The notes: generated from the sequence alone by a model not told the origin. A stretch of 64,000 nucleotides of DNA from Sphingobacteriales bacterium (GCA_004144175.1 SEFT01000006.1:186001-250000); one strand, 5' to 3'. Positions 1 to 10,064 are shown, counted from the first letter of the stretch. Translations and numbers: made by a program.

Positions 1-1119
1 GTTAAGCAATGCAGCGTTAGACTGTCCGCCCAGTATGTACCAAATTGGTTTGCGAGCGCTGAGCAGACCTGCCGGAACATCGTACCGCTGCGAAGGCAGC
101 TGATGCAGGATGACCACATTGTAAGCCGAAAAGTCTGCCGGTGCTTTGTCGATGGCGCGTATGGTAATATCGTAGGTCTCCATGCCGGTCAATGCCTCCT
201 TTATGGCATTGATATCGGGGTGCGGGGCGGCAGAGAGTATCAGCACGCTTTTCTTTTCGTCTACGACCTCTACGAATATATCGCGGCGGTTATTCACTAC
301 ATTTTCTTCGCCTTCTGCGGGCGGAGCACTTACTACATAGTGATGCAGTCCAAGCTTATCTGCCTTCACCGTAAATGATAAAGAACGGTCGTAGCGGTCG
401 CTGTTGATGGATATGCTGTTGCTACCCAGCAGGCTGCCATTCTCGGTCAGTTGCACGCTATTAGCATAGCCATTGGCCAATGTGGCAATGATATCCGTAC
501 GTATCTCGAACTGGCTATTGAGTGTTACCACGCGGTTGGCATATGCCTGGGCTATGCGCAGGTCCTTCTGTGCTGTGCTATCACCGATGCCCACAGTGTA
601 AACAGGGCTGCGTAGCGATAACTGCTGGAACAGCGGATTGCTGCCCTGGTTGTAGCGGCCGTCGGTAGCCAGTACTACTGCACCCAGGTTTTGCAAGCCG
701 TAAAACTCCTGCGCCTGCGATAAGGCTGCGGATATATCGGTGGCGTCCTGGCGGTAGCTGAAGGTGCTGTCTTGCTGTATGCGGTTGCCGAATGCCCAGG
801 TTACGACCTTATATTTATCCGATAACTTCTCCAATAATTCCTGTGTGTTCTTGCGGTAAGTAGCGCTGTCTTTGGCAAGGGCTATGCCTGCCGATGCCGA
901 ATTGTCTTGCAGGAAGAGTACAACCGGTTTTTGGGTCTCGTTCTTATTGATGCTGATGGCCGGGGCTAGCAGCAGCAACAGGGTAAGCAGTATCAATGCG
1001 CTGCGGAGCAATGCCGTAAGCCAGGGGTAGGGCACTGCCCGCCGCTGGTCGGCCTTATAAACAACATATCCTGCCCCTGCCGCCAGTACTATCGATACGA
1101 TCCAGATTAACCATTGCAT
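1..1119 (-). CDS. VWA-like membrane protein, C-terminus cut by window edge
   Basis: The frame is open from the ATG at 1119 to the window edge, so about 373 residues are visible and the C-terminus is missing. The N-terminus has two hydrophobic helices (about residues 3-17 and 29-48) separated by a short basic loop. A von Willebrand factor A-like fold follows: VLFLQDNSAS near residue 60, then VVLATDGRYNQG and PVYTVGIGD near residues 130-165. The later part (VVNNRRDIFVEVVDEKKSVLI, then VILHQLPSQR) resembles the glutamine-amidotransferase-like half found in Bacteroidota proteins of this layout. Function is unknown; a membrane-anchored scaffold is an inference. The MIDAS motif is incomplete (DNSAS rather than DxSxS with later Thr). 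Confidence 0.75.
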   Translation of the reverse strand, partial: MQWLIWIVSIVLAAGAGYVVYKADQRRAVPYPWLTALLRSALILLTLLLLLAPAISINKNETQKPVVLFLQDNSASAGIALAKDSATYRKNTQELLEKLSDKYKVVTWAFGNRIQQDSTFSYRQDATDISAALSQAQEFYGLQNLGAVVLATDGRYNQGSNPLFQQLSLRSPVYTVGIGDSTAQKDLRIAQAYANRVVTLNSQFEIRTDIIATLANGYANSVQLTENGSLLGSNSISINSDRYDRSLSFTVKADKLGLHHYVVSAPPAEGEENVVNNRRDIFVEVVDEKKSVLILSAAPHPDINAIKEALTGMETYDITIRAIDKAPADFSAYNVVILHQLPSQRYDVPAGLLSARKPIWYILGGQSNAALLN

Positions 1120-1239
1120 GTGTATCGCAAACTAAGGAAAAATATGTTAGATAAAACCTAAGTCGCGCGTAAATCACCCGCCGGTAGATGGCAGACCTGA
1201 AATTGCCGTATCTTTCGACGCTTAAAAAACGGTGATATA

Positions 1240-2397
1240 ATGATGCAGATGCAGGAAGTAAGAACGGAGGCCGACAAGCGTGCCTTTGTGGAGCTGGCTG
1301 TAGATATATACAAGAATGACCCTAACTGGATACGTCCGCTGGATAAGGATATAGAAGAGGTGTTTGACCCTGGCAAGAACAAATTCTTTAAAAAAGGCGA
1401 GTGTACACGGTGGGTATTACGCGATGTGCAGGGGAAGGCAATAGGCCGGATAGCTGCATTTATAAACAAACAGTATAAACAGGAGCAGCCAACGGGCGGC
1501 ATCGGTTTTTTCGAATGCATAGACGACCGGCAGGCTGCAAACTTTATGTTCGACCATTGTAAGCGCTGGCTACAGGAGCGTGGTATGGAAGCAATGGACG
1601 GGCCTATCAACTTTGGTGAGCGCGACAAATGGTGGGGATTGCAGGTAGAAGGTTTCCAGTCGCCGCTGTATGGTATGAACTATAACCTGCCCTATTATCA
1701 GCCATTATTTGAGCAATATGGTTTTCAGGCTTACTTCCACCAAATATGCTTCGGGCTGAGGGCGAACAGTCGCTTGCAGGATAAGTTTTATACACGCCAT
1801 GCCGAGCTATCGAAAGACCCGAATTATAAGGCAGTGCCGATCGACAAAAGCAAGCTCGATAAGTTTGTAAAAGACTTTACCTACGTGTACAACAAAGCAT
1901 GGGCCGGGCATGGCGGTGGTAAGACCCTGGAAGAGCGTACGGTGCAGAAGATGTTCCAGAAGATGAAGCCTGTCATAGATGAAAGCATTAGCTGGTTTGC
2001 ATACTACAAAGACGAGCCGATTGCTATCTGGATAAACCTGCCCGACCTCAATCAGTATTTCAAATACATGAACGGAAAGTTCGGCCTGCTGCAAAAGCTG
2101 AAATTCCTTTGGCTGAAGGCTTTTGGCAAGTGCGATAGGTTTGTAGGGCTGGTGTTTGGCATTATACCCGAGTTTCAAGGCAAAGGAGTGGATGCATACA
2201 TAGTAGTAGAAGGTGCTAAGCGTATACAGGCTGAAAAGAAGTATGACCGTTATGAAATGCTGTGGATCGGCGACTTTAACCCCAAGATGATAAATATAGC
2301 CGAAAGCCTGGGCACCACCCGCAGCCGTAAGCTAACTACTTATCGTTTCCTTTTTGACAGAACGAAGGAGTTTAAGCGACACCCGATGGTAGGGTAA
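1240..2397 (+). CDS. GNAT-like N-acyltransferase family protein (385 aa)
   Basis: The protein is soluble, with no signal peptide. The N-terminal part (residues 1-120) has the pattern of the GNAT-like proteins related to E. coli YghO: DPNWIRPLDKD, GRIAAFINKQY, GFFECIDD and GPINFGERDKWWG. A second GNAT-like lobe follows, with GLVFGIIPEFQGKGVDA around residue 305 resembling the acetyl-CoA loop (Q-x-x-G-x-G/A). This assigns a CoA-dependent acyltransfer fold but not a substrate. A near-consensus promoter box TATCTTTC lies at 1209-1216, 23 nt before the ATG at 1240; a second ATG at 1243 is equally possible. The sulfotransferase gene begins 24 nt downstream, so the two are probably co-transcribed. 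Confidence 0.7.
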   Translation: MMQMQEVRTEADKRAFVELAVDIYKNDPNWIRPLDKDIEEVFDPGKNKFFKKGECTRWVLRDVQGKAIGRIAAFINKQYKQEQPTGGIGFFECIDDRQAANFMFDHCKRWLQERGMEAMDGPINFGERDKWWGLQVEGFQSPLYGMNYNLPYYQPLFEQYGFQAYFHQICFGLRANSRLQDKFYTRHAELSKDPNYKAVPIDKSKLDKFVKDFTYVYNKAWAGHGGGKTLEERTVQKMFQKMKPVIDESISWFAYYKDEPIAIWINLPDLNQYFKYMNGKFGLLQKLKFLWLKAFGKCDRFVGLVFGIIPEFQGKGVDAYIVVEGAKRIQAEKKYDRYEMLWIGDFNPKMINIAESLGTTRSRKLTTYRFLFDRTKEFKRHPMVG

Positions 2398-2421
2398 ATC
2401 AGACATCCTAAAACCTCCATA

Positions 2422-3309
2422 ATGATAAACGTAGACCTGCTGCGGGCGGTAGATGCCTTCGACGAAAATTTGCATACACCTGACTATGACCAACTGATAC
2501 TAGAACAGGAACTGCTGGAGCGTTCGCTTTCCAAGTTGCATGAGCTAACTATAAAAACGCGTATGAAAAAGCTGATGCAGGAGTTTGGCGAGCGCGATAC
2601 AGATGTATATATCGTAACGTTTCCAAAGTCAGGAACTACGCTGATGCAAATGATCCTGTATCAACTTACCACCGATGGCAGCATGGACTTTGACCATATC
2701 TACGATGTATCTCCCTGGTGCAGACTTTCAGCGGTATCGAAGTGCGAGATGAAAAGTACCGGTGAACGTAGGATCATCAAAACGCATGATAACTATGAAA
2801 TGTTGAAGAGCATAAGGAGCGGAAAGTTTATATGCGTGTTGAGGGACTGTGCCGATGTAGTTTCTTCTCTTCATCAGCACATTAAAGACTACATCAACCC
2901 TACAGCAGATATAGGTGAACTTTGGGATAGGAAGGTAAAGGATTGGCTGGGTTATAACATGGAATGGATAAAGAATGAAGCCGGGCTACCGGTCCTCTAT
3001 ATCAACTATGAAGATATCGTGCAAGACAAGAGGGCAGCTATTTTACGCATAGCTTCATTCCTGGGCATCGAAGTAGATGAGGCACGTATGGAGCGCGTAA
3101 CAGAGCGTAGCTCTATAGCATTTATGAAAAAACATGAGGAGAAATTTGGCGAACAGCCCGATCATCGGAAGGTGTATAATAATTTCATTAGAAACGGAAG
3201 AGTAGGGGAAGGCAAGCGCTCATTTACCGAAGCGCAGCTTGAAGTATATAAGGCTTTGTCAGAAGACTACGACGTTCGTAACACCCCTTTAGCGCGGTAC
3301 TTTTCCTGA
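2422..3309 (+). CDS. PAPS-dependent sulfotransferase family protein (295 aa)
   Basis: It transfers sulfate from PAPS to an unknown hydroxyl or amine acceptor. The 5'-phosphosulfate loop VTFPKSGTT is at residues 65-73, a likely catalytic His is H122 in IIKTHDNYE, and the 3'-phosphate motif VLRDCADVVSSL is at 139-150. The C-terminal NGRVGEGKR is close to the RKGxxGxWK motif of cytosolic-type sulfotransferases. There is no signal peptide or membrane helix, so it acts in the cytoplasm. Length (295 aa) is normal. It follows the GNAT-like gene by 24 nt, which suggests a two-step modification of one small molecule or lipid; that link is inference. Confidence 0.85.
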   Translation: MINVDLLRAVDAFDENLHTPDYDQLILEQELLERSLSKLHELTIKTRMKKLMQEFGERDTDVYIVTFPKSGTTLMQMILYQLTTDGSMDFDHIYDVSPWCRLSAVSKCEMKSTGERRIIKTHDNYEMLKSIRSGKFICVLRDCADVVSSLHQHIKDYINPTADIGELWDRKVKDWLGYNMEWIKNEAGLPVLYINYEDIVQDKRAAILRIASFLGIEVDEARMERVTERSSIAFMKKHEEKFGEQPDHRKVYNNFIRNGRVGEGKRSFTEAQLEVYKALSEDYDVRNTPLARYFS

Positions 3310-3486
3310 AAGCAGTTATTCATTTATATCGCGAACGGGCCGGTGAAGGAATGTGCCGGCCGGGCTTAAGCATTTGAAGCGATGCACAGTCGTGCGATAG
3401 GAGTAAATTAGTGGTAAACAGCTATGAACCAGCGGTGTATAGGTTTCAGCCGTTTTGTTAACGTCTGTAATTTCACAGTGTGTTAA

Positions 3487-6400
3487 ATGGCACTGTTTAT
3501 GAAAAGTTTGTTTACCCTGTTACTGCTTCTGTATTTTCCGTTTGCTGCTGTCTTTGCTCAACGCAATCTGGTACCCAATGGAAACTTTGAATATTATGGT
3601 GCTTGCCCTACCGCGACTGCGCAACTAGGCAATATTACAGGGTGGAGCAATTTTCAGAATACACCCGATTTTTTTCATAGCTGCGGAGCCATTGTAGTCG
3701 GTATGCCATCAAACAAGTGGGGGACTGAGAATGCGGTAAGCGGGAATGGCTACGTGGGTGCATCGTTCTATAGCAGAAGGGAATCATTCACAAGGGCTAT
3801 TACACCAATGGTGGCTACGAGGAGCTACGAAGTCTCATTGTCTATATCGCTGGCCGATAACTCCAAGTATGCAGTTGATGGCCTGGGCATATTCCTGAAA
3901 AGGGGAGCGGCCTATTACAATTCAAGCCGCATCTTGATTCCGCAGGTAGATTTTAGCTTTGCAGGGCCGATTACCGAAAAAACTGGATGGGTGAGACTGA
4001 CGGCTTATTACGTTGCTGATTCTGCTTACGACAATATAGTGCTTGGCAACTTCAAAGACGACAGTGTGCTGAATATTGTATCGCTCAGTGCCGGATCTAT
4101 ACCACATGCTTACTACTATTTCGATTCAATAGTGATCAGGGCAGAAAACCTGGCATTAAGGTATAGGGATACGCTGCTGTGTGCAGGTGATTCCCTGATC
4201 GTACCCTATTTCGTAAACAGTGATTCGATCAATGCTGGTAATATATTTTCGCTACAGCTATCGGATACATCAGACAGTTTTGTCAGTGGTGTCACCACGC
4301 TTGCTACGGTCTCCGGCATTAGCTCCGGAATATTCAGAACGGTAATTCCTGCCACCATAGCTGCCGGTTATCACTATCGTATTCGTGTGGTATCAAGTAG
4401 CAAGCCACTGACGAGCCGCACTAATGGAAAGGATATAGCAATAGGCGCTTTTAGACCCAATAAACCAGTAGCTGCCAGCAATGGCCCTGTATGTACGGCA
4501 GATAGCCTGCGGCTGAGTGCAACAACCACTAGTACGGGCACATTTACCTGGCGTTGGGAAGGGCCTAATAACTTTATATCAACGGCGCAAAACCCGGTAA
4601 TGGGCAACCCAATCAATACCTCGGCAGGCAACTATCGCGTGACGGTATATAACTATGGCTGCATAGCGAGAGACACAACTTCGGTACTTGTGAAAACATC
4701 TCCTGCCGCAATAGTCGCTTCGTCCAATTCGTCAGTGTGCGAGCAGGATACATTGAAGCTATATTCAACTGCATCTTCATCGGGTGTCACGTACAGCTGG
4801 AGTGGTCCTGACAGTTTTAGCTCGTCCATTCTACATCCCGTTATCCTCAATGCGTCTGTCACCAATGGTGGCAAGTATTATATAGTTGCCACTGCTTCCA
4901 ATGGCTGCTACCGTAAGGATTCAGTAGTCGCAAACGTAAAGCCGAAGCCATTTGTAGCTGCTTCAAGTAATGGGCCGGTGTGTGTGCAATCAAGCCTGAG
5001 CCTTTCGGCCAATACGGCTGTTAACGGCGCTAGCTTTACCTGGAGTGGACCTGTTGGCTACATGTCTGCGAGTCAGTATCCGGCTGTCAGTTCTGTAACT
5101 ACAGCTAATGCCGGTCTTTATACGGTTACTGCCAGCTTAAATGGATGTACCGATACCGGAATAACAACGGTAGTAATTAATTCCCGCCCGTCTTTGAGCA
5201 CGGCCTCTAACAGCCCGGTGTGTCTGCTGGATACTATTAAGCTATTGTCTACAGCCTCGGCCGGCGTAAGCTACAACTGGACAGGCCCGGGCAGCTATAG
5301 TGCCACTGTCGCTAATCCGTTCATAGCGCTTGCTGCTACTGCAAATGATGGTAAATATATGCTGACCGTAACAGATACCAACGGCTGCACCCGAACCGAT
5401 TCAGTAAACGTTACAATGAAGGCATTGCCGGAAAGCTATGCATCTAATACCAGTCCGGTATGTGCAGGTACTTCTTTCGGGCTGAGTGCTACCACGTCTT
5501 ATATGGGTGTATCTTTTGTATGGACAGGTCCTAATGGATTTAGCGCTACATCAGTAAGCCCGACTGTTAATAATGCACAGGTAGTTGCAGGCGGTACATA
5601 TGTGCTTACGGCCACCATGAATGGCTGTAGCTATACGGCTGTAACCAATGCTACCGTACACGCCATACCGGTAGCGCATGCCAGTGCCCAATTGCCGGTG
5701 TGCCTGGGCAGTACTATACAGCTTCTTGGCAACAGCTACCCGGCCGCTACCTACCAATGGAGCGGGCCATCATATAGCTCCACCTTCCAAAGTCCGGCGA
5801 TGGCTGCTTCGTCGGCCGGCCAGAGCGGAAACTATGTGCTGATCGTGACGGCTAATGGTTGTGTGTCTAAACCTGATACGGTATTTGTGAAAATAAATGC
5901 ACTGCCTGTAATAGGTGGGTATGTGAGTCCCAATGATACCATTTGCAAAGGCACTAGCCCTACTTTTGTAGCCTTTGTACAGAATGGTGGCCCGGCGCCG
6001 GTTGCGCAGTGGTACAAGAATAATGTTCCAGTCGGCATACCTAATAGCTTAAAGTATAAGCCTCAAGTGGTGGATAGCGGAGATATTTATTACTGCAAGC
6101 TAATCGCTCCCGGCGTTTGCTACACTACGCTGATGATGTCTACAGATACAGTAAAGATGGCCGTACTGCCGGTAGTAACCAGGCCCGAAGTGGAGATAAC
6201 AGCCAACCCGGGATTTAGTGTAAGGCCTTCGGACAATGTACGGTTTACTGCACATGTGAAGTATGGCGGTGCCCGTCCTCAATACCAATGGTACAGAAAC
6301 GGAATCAAACAAACCGGCGCCAAGCAGGCTATCTTTGACGCTATAGGCCTGGTATCTAAGGATGTGATACAGGTAGATGTTGTTAGTGATGACCTTTGTG

Positions 6401-6702
6401 TGCTGGACAAGGCAGCATCGGATAGCGTGTGGATGCAAAATCCAACTGCTATCACTAATATAACCTCCGGCGATATTAGTCTATATCCAAATCCCAGTAA
6501 CGGCAACTTTATTGTTTCAGGCATAGAAGTCACGGAGGCAAATGTGGAGATCGTGAATGCAGTCGGGCAAACGGTATATCATCATAGTACCACTGTAATT
6601 AATGGCAGCGTTGCGATAGCAAGCAGGCTACTCCCCGGAAACTATGCATTACGATTAAGCTTTGGCAATGAGGTGCGCACCCTGAGGGTGTCGGTGTATT
6701 AG
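3487..6702 (+). CDS. T9SS type A cargo protein with Cys-paired Ig-like repeats (1071 aa)
   Basis: This is a secreted surface protein. A signal peptide ends at VFAQ (the ATG at 3499, giving MKSLFTLLLL, is an equally good start). Residues 25-220 form a galactose-binding-like domain beginning NLVPNGNFE with CP and SC cysteines. From about residue 325 to 800 there are six repeats of about 80 residues, each with a PVC near the start, a W-x-GP core and an NGC near the end, suggesting one disulfide per repeat. Two Ig-like domains with QWYKNN and QWYRNG follow. The C-terminus has YPNPSNGNF and a beta-rich tail, the type A sorting domain that directs T9SS export. Adhesion is an inference. A paralog lies immediately downstream. 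Confidence 0.85.
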   Translation: MALFMKSLFTLLLLLYFPFAAVFAQRNLVPNGNFEYYGACPTATAQLGNITGWSNFQNTPDFFHSCGAIVVGMPSNKWGTENAVSGNGYVGASFYSRRESFTRAITPMVATRSYEVSLSISLADNSKYAVDGLGIFLKRGAAYYNSSRILIPQVDFSFAGPITEKTGWVRLTAYYVADSAYDNIVLGNFKDDSVLNIVSLSAGSIPHAYYYFDSIVIRAENLALRYRDTLLCAGDSLIVPYFVNSDSINAGNIFSLQLSDTSDSFVSGVTTLATVSGISSGIFRTVIPATIAAGYHYRIRVVSSSKPLTSRTNGKDIAIGAFRPNKPVAASNGPVCTADSLRLSATTTSTGTFTWRWEGPNNFISTAQNPVMGNPINTSAGNYRVTVYNYGCIARDTTSVLVKTSPAAIVASSNSSVCEQDTLKLYSTASSSGVTYSWSGPDSFSSSILHPVILNASVTNGGKYYIVATASNGCYRKDSVVANVKPKPFVAASSNGPVCVQSSLSLSANTAVNGASFTWSGPVGYMSASQYPAVSSVTTANAGLYTVTASLNGCTDTGITTVVINSRPSLSTASNSPVCLLDTIKLLSTASAGVSYNWTGPGSYSATVANPFIALAATANDGKYMLTVTDTNGCTRTDSVNVTMKALPESYASNTSPVCAGTSFGLSATTSYMGVSFVWTGPNGFSATSVSPTVNNAQVVAGGTYVLTATMNGCSYTAVTNATVHAIPVAHASAQLPVCLGSTIQLLGNSYPAATYQWSGPSYSSTFQSPAMAASSAGQSGNYVLIVTANGCVSKPDTVFVKINALPVIGGYVSPNDTICKGTSPTFVAFVQNGGPAPVAQWYKNNVPVGIPNSLKYKPQVVDSGDIYYCKLIAPGVCYTTLMMSTDTVKMAVLPVVTRPEVEITANPGFSVRPSDNVRFTAHVKYGGARPQYQWYRNGIKQTGAKQAIFDAIGLVSKDVIQVDVVSDDLCVLDKAASDSVWMQNPTAITNITSGDISLYPNPSNGNFIVSGIEVTEANVEIVNAVGQTVYHHSTTVINGSVAIASRLLPGNYALRLSFGNEVRTLRVSVY

Positions 6703-6774
6703 AGCTGGCCGGATGATTAGATTGGAATTGTAGTATTATATTTTTATATTTACTATTCCGTCTAAGCCCCTGTT

Positions 6775-9700
6775 ATGCGAAGGTTATTTACTCCATTGCT
6801 CCTCATATTGCTGTTGTTTGTGAAGGTGTCGGCGCAGCCTAATATGGTGCCGAATGGTAGTTTTGAAACGTATACATCTTGTCCTACAGGCTACTCGCAG
6901 ATCAATTTTGTAACCGGCTGGAATATTTTTACCACTGGAGGATCATCCGACTACTATAATAGCTGCAATACAGGTTCAGTAAGTGTGCCTTCCAATTCTT
7001 TGGGAAGTGAAGCGGCGGCTGATGGCAACGGCTATGCCGGTTTTTATTCTAATGCGGGCTCAGGGGACTACAGAGAATATATATATAGGCCCATGAGTTC
7101 ATTGACAATCGGTGTCCGGTATGAGGTTTCCATATCAGCATCCTTATCCGATTTTTCAAAATACGGTGGGACAGGCTTAGGAGTCTACTTTTTCGATAAC
7201 GGTCCCTCATCCTTACCTGGAAATACAGTAGTAAATGTAGTACCTCAGGTAGACTACTCAAGCTATGGTCCTCTTACCATTCAAAATGGATGGATAAGAC
7301 TTGTAGGATACCTGACCGCCGATTCTGCTTACGATAATATTGTAATTGGGAACTTCCGTTCAATTTCAAATATGACTACTGCTTTGGCAGGGGGGGGAAA
7401 TAATTACTCTTATTACTATGTAGATTCAATAATCGTAAAGCAATTACCTAAGATTTCTTTTGTCTACCCAGATAGCAGTTGGTGCGTAGGTGATTCTATC
7501 GTTGTTCCTTTCTACGCAAATAGTGATTCTTTCAATACGGGAAATGTATTTACATTACAATTATCTAATTCTTCTGGTAGCTTCACGAGCAATATCACCA
7601 GCCTTGCTACTATCTCAGGCCGGGGTTCTGATGTGTTTAGATTAGTTGTTCCTTCAACTATAACGGGAGGAGCGGGATACCGTATGCGCATAGTTGCAAG
7701 TAGTCCATCTTTTGCGTCATACGACAATGGCAAAGATATTTCTATTGGTGCTATAACACTTGCGAAGCCTATAATAATCGCAGCCAGTCCTGCATGTACT
7801 GCCGACACGCTTAGGTTGTACGCTAGCACAACTACCACTGGCACTTTCAGTTGGTACTGGAAAGGCCCCAATAACTTTACCTCTACACAGCAAAATCCTA
7901 AAATAGCTATGCCGACTAGTGTGGCTACGGGTGATTACTATGTTACTGTCTACAATTATGGTTGCTCTGCTAAGGATACAGACACGGTGGTGATTAGTGC
8001 TTCTCCAAATGCCATAACAGCATTGTCCAACAGCGCTATTTGTCAGGAAGATACCCTGAAGCTTTACAGCACTGCATCTTCCTCAGGGGTTGGCTATGGC
8101 TGGACAGGGCCTAACGGTTTTACCGCCTCAACTCAAAACCCTTTCATCAGCAATGCGCAGCCGGGTGTATCGGGTAAATATTATGTGACGGCTACAGCTA
8201 CTAATGGATGCTATCGCAAAGACTCTGTAACCGTTGATGTAAAGGCCAAGCCATACATCAACGCTACCAACAGCGGCCCTGTATGCGAGGCTGCTAATCT
8301 TTCACTTACCGCCACTACCTCAGCCGCCGGTGCAATCTTCTCCTGGGTGGGGCCCAGTACATACACCTCAGCCACTCAGAATCCTACCATCAGTCCTGTA
8401 GCTTTAAACCACGCAGGTACTTATATTGTTACCGCAGGACTCAATGGCTGTAGTGATACAGGCGTAACTACAGTTGTAGTAAATGCATCGCCAACATTAT
8501 CTGTTGGCTCCAATAGTCCTCTATGCCTGTTGGATACTATCAAGCTATCATCTGCTGCGTCTACGGGTGTCACCTATTCCTGGACAGGCCCGGGCAGCTT
8601 CACTTCAACTACCGCTAATCCTTTTATGACAAATGCTGCTCTTGTGCACGAAGGATATTACAGGCTTATGGTTACAGGCACCAGTGGCTGTACCCGTACC
8701 GATTCAGTGAGCGTTACAACCAAGCCACTGCCTGTAATATATGCATCCAACACTACACCTGTATGTGCCGGTGAGCCGTTCGGCCTAAATACTAGTACCA
8801 CATATACCGGAGTGTCTTACCTGTGGAGCGGACCTAACAGCTTCAGCTCCGCCGCTGCCAATCCTTCACTGGCCAGTTCTATGGTCAGTTCAAGCGGCAC
8901 CTATACGCTAAAGACTACGATGAATGGCTGCTCTTATACAACTACTACCAATGCCGTAGTGCATCCGGTACCTGTTGCACAGGCGGGTGCCCAGCTGCCT
9001 GTATGTGTGGGTGGTACTATGCAACTCATCGGCAACAGCTTATCGGGCGCTACTTATTATTGGTCAGGCCCATCCTATACTTCTACATTGCAGAGTCCTT
9101 CTTTCCCTGCCAATGCTTTGGCGCAGAGCGGCAACTATATACTCACCATCACTGCCAATGGCTGTGTATCATTGCCGGACACAGTGAATGTAAAGGTGAA
9201 TGTGCTGTCACGGATAGGTGGATATGTAAGCCCGAACGATACGATATGCGCGGGTGCTATACCCACCTTTGTAGCCTTTGTGCAGGACGGCGGCCCTGCA
9301 CCTGTTGCGCAGTGGTACAAGAACAACGTACCTGTGGGGGCTTCCAATGCACTCCAATACACACCGCCAACCATTAGCGACGGTGATGTGTACTATTGCA
9401 AACTGACGGCACCGGGTGTATGCTATACCACACTGGTGCTATATACCGATACCATAGATATGACGGTATTGCCGGTAGTGACAAAACCTGAAGTAGAAAT
9501 AATAGCCAACCCGGGGCTGCATGTTCGTCCTGCCGACCTGGTAAAGTTTACAGCTAAGATAAAGCACGGCGGTACCACGCCTAAGTACCAATGGTTTAAA
9601 AATGGCATCAAGCAGACGGGCGCTACGCAGGCTACTTTCGATGCAACAGGCCTCTCATACATGGATATGATACATGTAGACATCATCAGCGAAGACCCTT

Positions 9701-10005
9701 GTGCGCAGAATAAGAATGCTTCGGACACGGTATGGGTACAGTTCCCTACGGGCATCAGAGATGCACATACAGGTAGTGTCAGGCTGTACCCTAACCCGAA
9801 TAATGGCAGCTTTACTATTGCAGGCATTGATGCTAGCGAGGCAAATGTGGAGGCCGTAAATGCCATAGGCCAGGTGTTGCACCGTACCAATGTCGTTGTT
9901 ATCGGAGGGGAGGCACGTATTGATGCGCAGCTCCTACCAGGTACATACTTATTGAAGTTAAAAGCAGGGGCTGCTCGACATAACATCAAGATGACGGTTT
10001 ATTAA
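6775..10005 (+). CDS. T9SS type A cargo protein, tandem paralog (1076 aa)
   Basis: The domain order matches its upstream neighbour: signal peptide ending VSAQ, N-terminal NMVPNGSFE domain, six Cys-paired Ig-like repeats, two QWYKNN/QWFKNG Ig-like domains and a C-terminal YPNPNNGSF sorting domain. The repeats and C-terminal Ig domains are much closer to the neighbour than the N-terminal domain is. The 5' third is AT-rich compared with the rest of the gene, and it holds a run of eight G at 7390-7397. A near-consensus promoter box (TATATTTA) lies in the 72-nt gap before the ATG. Surface display by T9SS is established for the sorting domain; adhesion is a guess. Confidence 0.85.
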   Translation: MRRLFTPLLLILLLFVKVSAQPNMVPNGSFETYTSCPTGYSQINFVTGWNIFTTGGSSDYYNSCNTGSVSVPSNSLGSEAAADGNGYAGFYSNAGSGDYREYIYRPMSSLTIGVRYEVSISASLSDFSKYGGTGLGVYFFDNGPSSLPGNTVVNVVPQVDYSSYGPLTIQNGWIRLVGYLTADSAYDNIVIGNFRSISNMTTALAGGGNNYSYYYVDSIIVKQLPKISFVYPDSSWCVGDSIVVPFYANSDSFNTGNVFTLQLSNSSGSFTSNITSLATISGRGSDVFRLVVPSTITGGAGYRMRIVASSPSFASYDNGKDISIGAITLAKPIIIAASPACTADTLRLYASTTTTGTFSWYWKGPNNFTSTQQNPKIAMPTSVATGDYYVTVYNYGCSAKDTDTVVISASPNAITALSNSAICQEDTLKLYSTASSSGVGYGWTGPNGFTASTQNPFISNAQPGVSGKYYVTATATNGCYRKDSVTVDVKAKPYINATNSGPVCEAANLSLTATTSAAGAIFSWVGPSTYTSATQNPTISPVALNHAGTYIVTAGLNGCSDTGVTTVVVNASPTLSVGSNSPLCLLDTIKLSSAASTGVTYSWTGPGSFTSTTANPFMTNAALVHEGYYRLMVTGTSGCTRTDSVSVTTKPLPVIYASNTTPVCAGEPFGLNTSTTYTGVSYLWSGPNSFSSAAANPSLASSMVSSSGTYTLKTTMNGCSYTTTTNAVVHPVPVAQAGAQLPVCVGGTMQLIGNSLSGATYYWSGPSYTSTLQSPSFPANALAQSGNYILTITANGCVSLPDTVNVKVNVLSRIGGYVSPNDTICAGAIPTFVAFVQDGGPAPVAQWYKNNVPVGASNALQYTPPTISDGDVYYCKLTAPGVCYTTLVLYTDTIDMTVLPVVTKPEVEIIANPGLHVRPADLVKFTAKIKHGGTTPKYQWFKNGIKQTGATQATFDATGLSYMDMIHVDIISEDPCAQNKNASDTVWVQFPTGIRDAHTGSVRLYPNPNNGSFTIAGIDASEANVEAVNAIGQVLHRTNVVVIGGEARIDAQLLPGTYLLKLKAGAARHNIKMTVY
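7390..7397 (+). repeat. G8 homopolymer inside surface-protein gene
   Basis: Eight consecutive G lie in the codons for ALAGGGNN of the second Ig-repeat protein. The paralog has no G run at the equivalent place. Runs of this length can slip in replication and switch a gene on or off; whether this one does is not known from one sequence. Confidence 0.8.
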
Positions 10006-10064
10006 AGAAGGGGATAGAGGTCTTAATATGATTTTATTTGGCTATTGTTTTTTATACGTAAAGC

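Noticed and set aside
103-378. Plus-strand frame of 91 codons at the window start
   Set aside because: It is the antisense shadow of the VWA-like gene on the minus strand.
3338-3361. GGCCGG...CCGGCC hairpin after the sulfotransferase as a terminator
   Set aside because: The stem is only 6 bp with a 12-nt loop and no T-run on either strand.
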